A stretch of 64,000 nt of DNA from Lepidonotus clava (lineage: Eukaryota > Annelida > Polychaeta > Phyllodocida > Polynoidae): contig OW387135.1 in NCBI GenBank assembly GCA_936440205.1, forward strand, positions 35,504,792 to 35,568,791. The letters are read 5' to 3'. This document shows, in pieces, positions 57,464-64,000 of this stretch. Position 1 is the first letter of the stretch; each line of letters starts with the position of its first letter. Position numbers and translations under genes: made by a program. Under the pieces are notes generated by a model. That model was not told the DNA's origin. It worked only from the letters and a program-made list of their open reading frames with translations, and ran no database searches.

Positions 57464-60400
57464 GGTGACGTACCAGGATAGCCGTGACGACCTGAGCGCC
57501 CCCTCACACCCATGGAGAGCTGACGGCCGGCTAGGTTCAGCAGTCGGCAAACACCATGGGGGTGTTCCAACAGCTCGGTCTGCTTCTCTGGAAGAACCTC
57601 TTGCGCAAGAAACGTCAGCCGGTATGTTAATTATCTGTGTGAATTGTGCGGAAATATAAATCATTGGGTCGAATTTCGTTCGAATTGCCAAAAATCAAGA
57701 TATGTATATATGTCAAGAGGGATAACACAAAGAACAACTTTCAGTAGAAGTGTTGTACATGTATTAACGTCCATTGGGATTTCTTTCATTTATTGGTCCT
57801 TGCAAATCGTATTGGAGCTGATGAGTCGATTCTAAATTCTTTGGATAGATATGATATCATATTTGATAACGAGATCAGTGTTTTAGTTTGAACAAAAGGA
57901 AATTGTTAACTAAAACCATCCCTTGATAAGACACCGAGAGGCTATCCCTTTCTGTAAGTATTTGTCACCATCCAGTGTCCATCTGTTGATTCTGGCGACT
58001 ATAATTATATAAAATGAATATACATTAATTCAAATAATCAAATTAACTTGAATTAACATCTAACTATTACACATCTTTCCCTTTTTTGTCAAAATTTATG
58101 TTGTTCTTCCCTCTTAGTTAATATGCTACTTTTCCCTTTTCTGACCAGAATATTTGCCACACCTTCCAAACTCCTCCGGGCCCGTCTGATAATGGCTCAG
58201 TTACAACGCTTATTTCATTGACGATGGAATGTAGCTACAGTGTTAAAATCTAACATGTAAAATGTCCAAATATAGAGTCCAAATATATATTTTTTTGGCT
58301 GTTTTACTGACCAAATTATATATAATTCAGTAAACAGATAAGTTACAGGTAGAGGACTGTCGTATGCAAAAGTTCTGAAAAGTTCAATAACAGTGTTTTG
58401 ATTTTGCTTTGGGGGCGTCCTACAGTGGTAATTGCATGGTAAGGGTGCACCCAAAGCTTTACCTTCAGACGTTCTGCATCGTGTAAAATTGAGGTGTAAA
58501 ATTGTGGGAATACCCTCATTTGTAACAATTAGCCCTCCCCTCTCTCCTGTTTTTTATCCCTCCCACATGCCCCTAACAATTTTTTCTAAAAGGGGGTGAT
58601 ACTGCCATAGAACCTCTTTCTTCCGCTGCAACTCACGTACGTTGAAACATGATTCTGTGATTGAGAGTCTCAAAGTGGCAGAGTGACGGATTGTAACAGC
58701 ATGAACACCTCCCTCAAGGGTCTGGTCAGACATGGACCTGTAAACCCTGGGGATAGCACTTTACACACATTTATATAGTGATATTTAAGCTATTTGATAA
58801 TCTTGTAGGATCCTGTTTCTCCTCCTACTCCTGCTCCCTTGGGTTTACACTCCCGGGCTGCAAATGCCTACTACCAGAGGATTAGGGTTGAGAGGGTTGG
58901 GGTTGGGGGTTGGGTGGGGGGTACTTTACTCTCCTGGTCGGGTGAGATTCGGAAGAGGGCAGAAAGAACACACCCAGATCCAAGCACGCACACTTGGCTT
59001 TACGACCGGAATGCAACAAACTTACGAGTCAACAACCAGAAAACAACTACATGCATATTGTTTACCTGGTGTCATAATTCATAACACTTAGTACAAGTAG
59101 AGAACTGTCAAACCATCGGTGGAGAACAAAATAAAAGTTGTTCAGTATATAGCCCTTTCTGATGTAAAGTAATTAAACGACCAGGGTTCTTTCTATGTCG
59201 GCCTATTATGTTGGGGCTGAGGGAAATGCGACGCAATTCCCATCTCCTCTCCAGGGGTGTACATGTCATCTAGGTCAATTTACCAAATCACTGCAGTGGA
59301 TGTAGAAATGGGGGATAACATGTAATTGAAATGGGGGATAACATGCAATTGAACAACCAGTCCATACTGCATATGTATATTATATATTCTTTGGGAAGTT
59401 AACATTGAACCACGGTGCTAATGTAGTGAACTGAACAGGAACGCCAAATAACTTTTTTACTCCTTTTATAACTTGGCCAACTGGGGAAAGAGACACACTT
59501 TTATTTTCCGATGAATGGTTAGAGCATGACTACACTCCCAGGTTAATGTGATCAAGTGAGGTGCAAGCGCACGGAGTAACATATAGAGTAGACATAATCG
59601 GTTGGCATGTGAGTCGCTATGCTAAAAGACGGGATTGAGGGGGTGGGGCGAATTAGAATCACGTCTGTATGGGTGAGGGTGACATCTTCTACAAAATGTA
59701 GAGTACACATGTACTAAGATATTTACCCAGTTTAGCTCCTATTTACCCTAAAGGTTAGTGCGTACCGTGTAGACAGTGTGTTTAAGTAAATATAGGGTCT
59801 CTGACTTAACCCAAGGCGCCGGCCGGGAAATGAGGGGATTGCACAGGCACGGCAGTGAAACCTTCAAGGTCTGCGTCACGAGGCACGGAGGGATTAAAAT
59901 TAATGTTTATTTTCAGATTAATCACTTATTTGAACAAAAGGAAACCAATTGTGTACATTGCACAAAATTGATAATGAAAGATAACCAGTCCTTGTTGTTA
60001 TCCACTATCCTCGCTCTATACAAATTGCAGTACCTAAATGTGCCCATTGTGTCTAGCAGATTACAGGTTCATATGAATGCACTTCCTACTGCTCTCACCT
60101 ATTTAATTCTCCATGAGTTTGTTACACAGAATGATCCATCCATTTCATAATCCAAAGCTGCGGAAAACATCCTGGTTTTATTTCCATTTAGTTCCTGATT
60201 CCGCGCAGATGCTTCAGACTAACAGTCTGATCTAACTACTTTATTCGTAGGGTGTATGGTCATAGACATAATGGAGAAACAGAAATCCTGTAACCTATTT
60301 TGATGAATTATCGTGTATTATTTATAAACAATGGATAGTCATCAATTAATTGCAACATCGTAAGTATTTGATCAGTCTTTCGTAGGCTATTCATAGGCAT

Positions 60401-63400
60401 GACAACATTAAGAATAATAATTTTGTTTAGAATAATGAAATCATTATGAAAAAAACATTCACCATAACCTAATGTAAGTTTGTTTCAATTTTGTTTCACT
60501 CATGGCAACTTGTTTTTTGCAGGTGGCTTTCGCCTTTGAGCTGATATGGCCAACCGTCATCTTCTTAGTGATTGTCCTGGTCAGGACTGTGTCCCCGCCA
60601 ATACAGAAGGACACATGTAAGTCTGAGCACATCTTTTCATTTTTGTCTGTGGATAAAATATCATAATATCCTATTCTGAAGGGTATATTTGTACTCTTAT
60701 TTTCATATGAACAAATAATCTCAGATGGGCCGGAAACCGCACTTCTAAGGCAGCAATAGAGTCAAGTAGGCGTATGTTTGAATTACTTTTGCCATCTATA
60801 TAAGAACATCGGGTTTCTGTGTAATACGAGAACGAGTAAAAGAGAAAAGTATTGAATAATATAGAATGACCGTATATATGCCAAATTGAGTCTCGCCCAC
60901 TGCGGTGTATTATATGCCATGAAGATAGTGGGCAAATATCTTTTTCATTTAGATTTGGTCTTCGTTGAGGTTAAGTAAAAAGGGATATGTGTACATTACA
61001 CTCTGCCTATTCAGGTACAATAACATTAGTTTATCCTCAAGTTTCAAAATCAAATAAAACCCAGACGCAGGAAGTAGGCCACTATTCGTTTACCAGGTCG
61101 TCTATATTTCAAGAGATGGGTCCAAAATGACTTAGCAAGAATGATAGTGTGCACATGGGCAATTCATCGGCAACTATCATCCAAGAAAAATAGAAGAAAG
61201 GGCAAGCATGTGGGACAGTGTGCAAGTAGTATTGTTAAAAATAATCTTGCTTGTTATTATCATTCCAAAGTTTCGAAGCACACACTTAAACATGGCGACC
61301 GATGAACAGAAGTGATGAAACGATCGTTTAGTAATAATTCGTGGCTTTTCATAACTGATTTTAGTTTTTGCTTCGAGTAAGAACGAATAGGGAGGTTAAG
61401 CAACACCAACGCATCTCGATACGTCAACGTATCTCTAAACTTTGAGGCTTTTGGTAGGGGTCCATATAAAAGCTTTATGGAATTTGAATTGATATCTTAT
61501 AATTACTAGTCAGTGATGATACATTCATGGTGAAACATTCCATAATTATGTGATGATAACCAAGATAAGAGATACGTTACGCTAACGTTAGATGATGCGT
61601 TGGGGCTGCTTAACCTCCCTAGTATTGAAAGAGTCAAACGCGATATTTACTTCCCTTTAGCAAACCATGCTGTTTCAAAAAGGTTTTGTTTACTTCCTAA
61701 ATGAACGAACTAGAAAGCAGGCCAGACATATTCTGTGCATACATACATACATCCTCCTATATATAAGTGGCATCCATAACCAGCAGTATTACCGTTCTGG
61801 AAATCGATTGTTCACCGAATTAGCAACGGTAATTTCACTTTGAAGAATTCATTACTTTTACGGACATCGTGTTTTGAGAAAGGACCTCTCGGAATTTGTT
61901 TCCAGATGATAAATTGTAGTTATATGTTTTGCCTTTCAAGTATTTTAGGTATTATTGCAGTTGCGCACTTACCCTTGACTAATGCCCAGCCAACAAGGTC
62001 CATACAAGAAGTACATGAAGCCAATTTGTTACCCGTGTATTTTACAGGACATTTATACTTTGCGTCCAATTCCAGACACAAACTATCGTCAAAGTTCTAC
62101 CTAGCTTTTTATAAGGCCATGGGAATTGCTTCTTGAAATATCCCCTTTGGATTTATTTGCAAACATTATAATGAATTTTGTCATGACATGCATCTTTTAC
62201 AAAGTAAAGTCTAGTTAAGCTAAAAATAATGTTGGTTGTCATTTACGTGCATGTCATTTATGCTTAGTTTGGTGCGAATCGTCTCACTCTAATCAATTGT
62301 GTAGGATCACTAACCCCACCCATGTCCCTACACATCAAGATGTCGTTATACGTCATATAGACGTTGTCAGGTTGTGCAGATGACGTCACAACTGCCCATA
62401 ATGGGCTGGCTGCCATATTGGTGATCAATTTAAAATCATTGTTAATCAAAATTCTGAAGCACCTGGCATACCCTTTCATCAAAAATAGTCTCAGTCAATA
62501 ACACTTTGCAATTATTGTAACTTACAATTCATGTATTCTTATTTATCCCCTTGCCATGTGGTCTTGATCACCACGTGGTGATCACCAAAAAGTGACCACG
62601 TGACCACGTCTGCACAACGTCTGTATATCCCCCTTTGCCATTGATGTGTAGTTCTTATCCCCCACCAACAGGGCCACAATGTACCTTGGCAATGATTCAA
62701 GTGACTGCCTCAATTACCTGCCTGGAATTTAGTTATTCATGTTTATAGCTATTGATCTTTCAATGCTGTTTAGAACCTATTCGTCAGATAATAAAAAGGA
62801 AAACCATTCTACCTTGAAAAGCCTTCTGTTGATAACATCTAACACTAACTGGAAGCTGTTTGGAGATGTAAAAACTTCCAAGTCAGCATAGCCTGCCTGC
62901 AACTCGCACTTTTTTATTTTCTGAAGGTGTAGCCTCATTTCTAAGAGTAACGCATGGCTGGTTGCCGTGGGAGCTCGGTTACTGACCACAACCATGCCAC
63001 AGAAACCACGCAGGGTCTGACATAGACAGCTGCCTGGTAAAGAAGATGAAAAGAGGGCGACGAGGTGCGGCATACATTGTATTGCATGGCGTGAAAAAGG
63101 GAACCGCAATGTGACATATTATAGTGTATGGTTGAAAGTCAGGCGGCCCAGATACAAAGAAGGCCGGTCTGAATCCATTCTCAGCATATCATTTTATTTA
63201 ATCTATAAAACTACATTTGATCAACTTTCCATCAAAAGGAAACATCTGTTTTCTACAATTCCAGTCGGCTGAAGCTGTTTTCCAAGAAACATAATGTCAG
63301 AATTGCATGATATATGTTATACATGCATGTTTGTCGACAACTAAAAATGCTCAGCTAATACAACTACTATGATAGACCGTAAATAACTAGATAATCGAAC

Positions 63401-64000
63401 TAGATAATCGCAATCAGAAAATAACATTCGTTTTTTTTATTCCAGGCCATTATAACCCCCGGTATATGCCCAGTGTAGGAGGAGTTGAGTTCATGCAGAG
63501 TTTTGTCTGTAATGTCAGAAATAAATGTCAGAGAGAAACACCCGAGTATGAAGAAGCCAGGCAAAGGTACGTATTTGTATTTTGTGTTAAAAGCCTTATA
63601 CTCATCATTAGAGCCGAAATATTGGACGCTAATGGGAAGTAGTTGTTTCTAGGAAATACGGGCGCAGTGTTGTTTGTCGATAGAAATCATGGTATACGGT
63701 GGTAAAATATAAATGTCCATCTTAATTTTGTCCATTGACTGTAGCCCACATGTGCCAATTGAGTGTTCTTTTGGTATGTCCTATGACCTTGGCATTGCGT
63801 TTTCTATAGTACATTTCATATGAATTTGTCTCTCATTTCTTATGAATTCGACACCTAAACCAGAATAAATAAAAACTGTTTTCCTTCTATCTTTAGGATT
63901 TCGGAGATTCTGTCGACGCTCTCTCCCTTGATGAGTGATCCTGAGACCACGATGGACCTTCTCAGTGCCCTCCCCCAGACCCAGAAACTGCTGAGTACTC
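57464..64000 (+). CDS. ABCA-family (ABCA1-like) ATP-binding cassette transporter, 5' part
   Basis: Full-size ABCA transporters move lipids across membranes. Exons seen: 57464-57621 (5' leader, ATG at 57556), 60523-60616, 63446-63566, 63897 onward past the window end; 128 codons in phase. The N-terminus MGVFQQLGLLLWKNLLRKKR is the cytosolic family signature (LLLWKN followed by a basic stretch). Next is the first membrane helix VAFAFELIWPTVIFLVIVLV, matching the E-x-x-WP pattern of ABCA1, ABCA4 and ABCA7. Then RTVSPPIQKDTCHYNPRYMP and SVGGVEFMQSFVCN begin the large first extracellular loop, corresponding to YPP...HFPNKAMPSAG...ICN of ABCA1. An acceptor (ctcctcctacag) before 57464 shows that at least one non-coding exon lies upstream. 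Which ABCA paralogue it is cannot be told from this part. Confidence 0.88.
57622..60522 (+). other. Intron 1 (coding) of the ABCA-like gene
   Basis: 2.9-kb intron without a supported exon. It contains a short two-copy tandem repeat at 59306-59355 (gaaatgggggataacatg). Confidence 0.7.
60617..63445 (+). other. Intron 2 (coding) of the ABCA-like gene
   Basis: 2.8-kb intron holding one MITE and a 20-bp perfect palindrome at 62565-62584 (tgatcaccacgtggtgatca). Open frames at 61840-62136 and 62777-63109 have no family resemblance. Confidence 0.7.
61388..61621. mobile_element. MITE with TAGGGAGGTTAAGCA inverted ends
   Basis: Left end agggaggttaagcaacacca + acgcatc and right end gatgcgttggggctgcttaa + cctccct are inverted repeats (only two mismatches in the first 22 bp). 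TA at both borders would fit a TA target duplication. The interior has further inverted words (gatacgtcaacg/cgttacgc). It lies in intron 2 of the ABCA-like gene. Confidence 0.8.

Noticed and set aside
1-64000. Retrovirus-like or LTR elements
   Set aside because: No long terminal direct repeats, primer-binding site or reverse transcriptase text was recognised on either strand.

Overview
The window is a stretch of animal nuclear genome. Genes are split into short exons with GT-AG introns, coding exons are clearly GC-richer than the AT-rich background, and non-coding DNA dominates. The proteins (an E4 ubiquitin ligase of the UBE4A type, an augmin HAUS2 subunit, a secreted Frizzled-CRD protein, an ABCA-type transporter) together with many small terminal-inverted-repeat elements and poly-G foldback repeats suggest a marine invertebrate. 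A non-vertebrate deuterostome (echinoderm, hemichordate or lancelet) is my best guess, but the sequence alone does not settle it.

Layout. 1-8852: UBE4A on the minus strand; 16 coding exons (about 935 codons) are present and the last exons, including the U-box, lie beyond base 1. 10.5-11.1 kb: a head-to-head promoter region with several AAGATGGCG (YY1-like) sites. 11103-14325: HAUS2 on the plus strand in six exons (223 aa). 14.4-29.9 kb: no confident gene; it holds a composite repeat with a 12-bp minisatellite, degenerate GGGGATAGTC-type repeats, two related DNA transposon copies in opposite orientation (19.2 and 25.3 kb), and two weak exon candidates near 20.8-21.1 kb. 30045-36603: a four-exon plus-strand gene (411 aa) encoding signal peptide, ten-cysteine Frizzled domain, Lys/Thr/Pro-rich linker and two C-terminal DYCR modules that resemble FG-GAP/VCBS calcium-loop repeats. 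This is the most unusual protein here. 36.7-57.4 kb: intergenic, with several small transposons (MITE-like), foldback elements and dispersed-repeat copies. 57464-64000: the 5' end of an ABCA-family transporter on the plus strand, running off the window.

The four genes do not form an obvious functional unit. UBE4A (ubiquitin chain assembly) and HAUS2 (spindle microtubule branching) are housekeeping genes that probably share one promoter. The Frizzled-CRD protein is predicted to be secreted and could bind Wnt or lipid ligands; the ABCA protein is a membrane lipid transporter. No retrovirus-like element, CRISPR array or bacterial feature was recognised. A tRNA-derived SINE fragment is likely at 0.64-0.8 kb.
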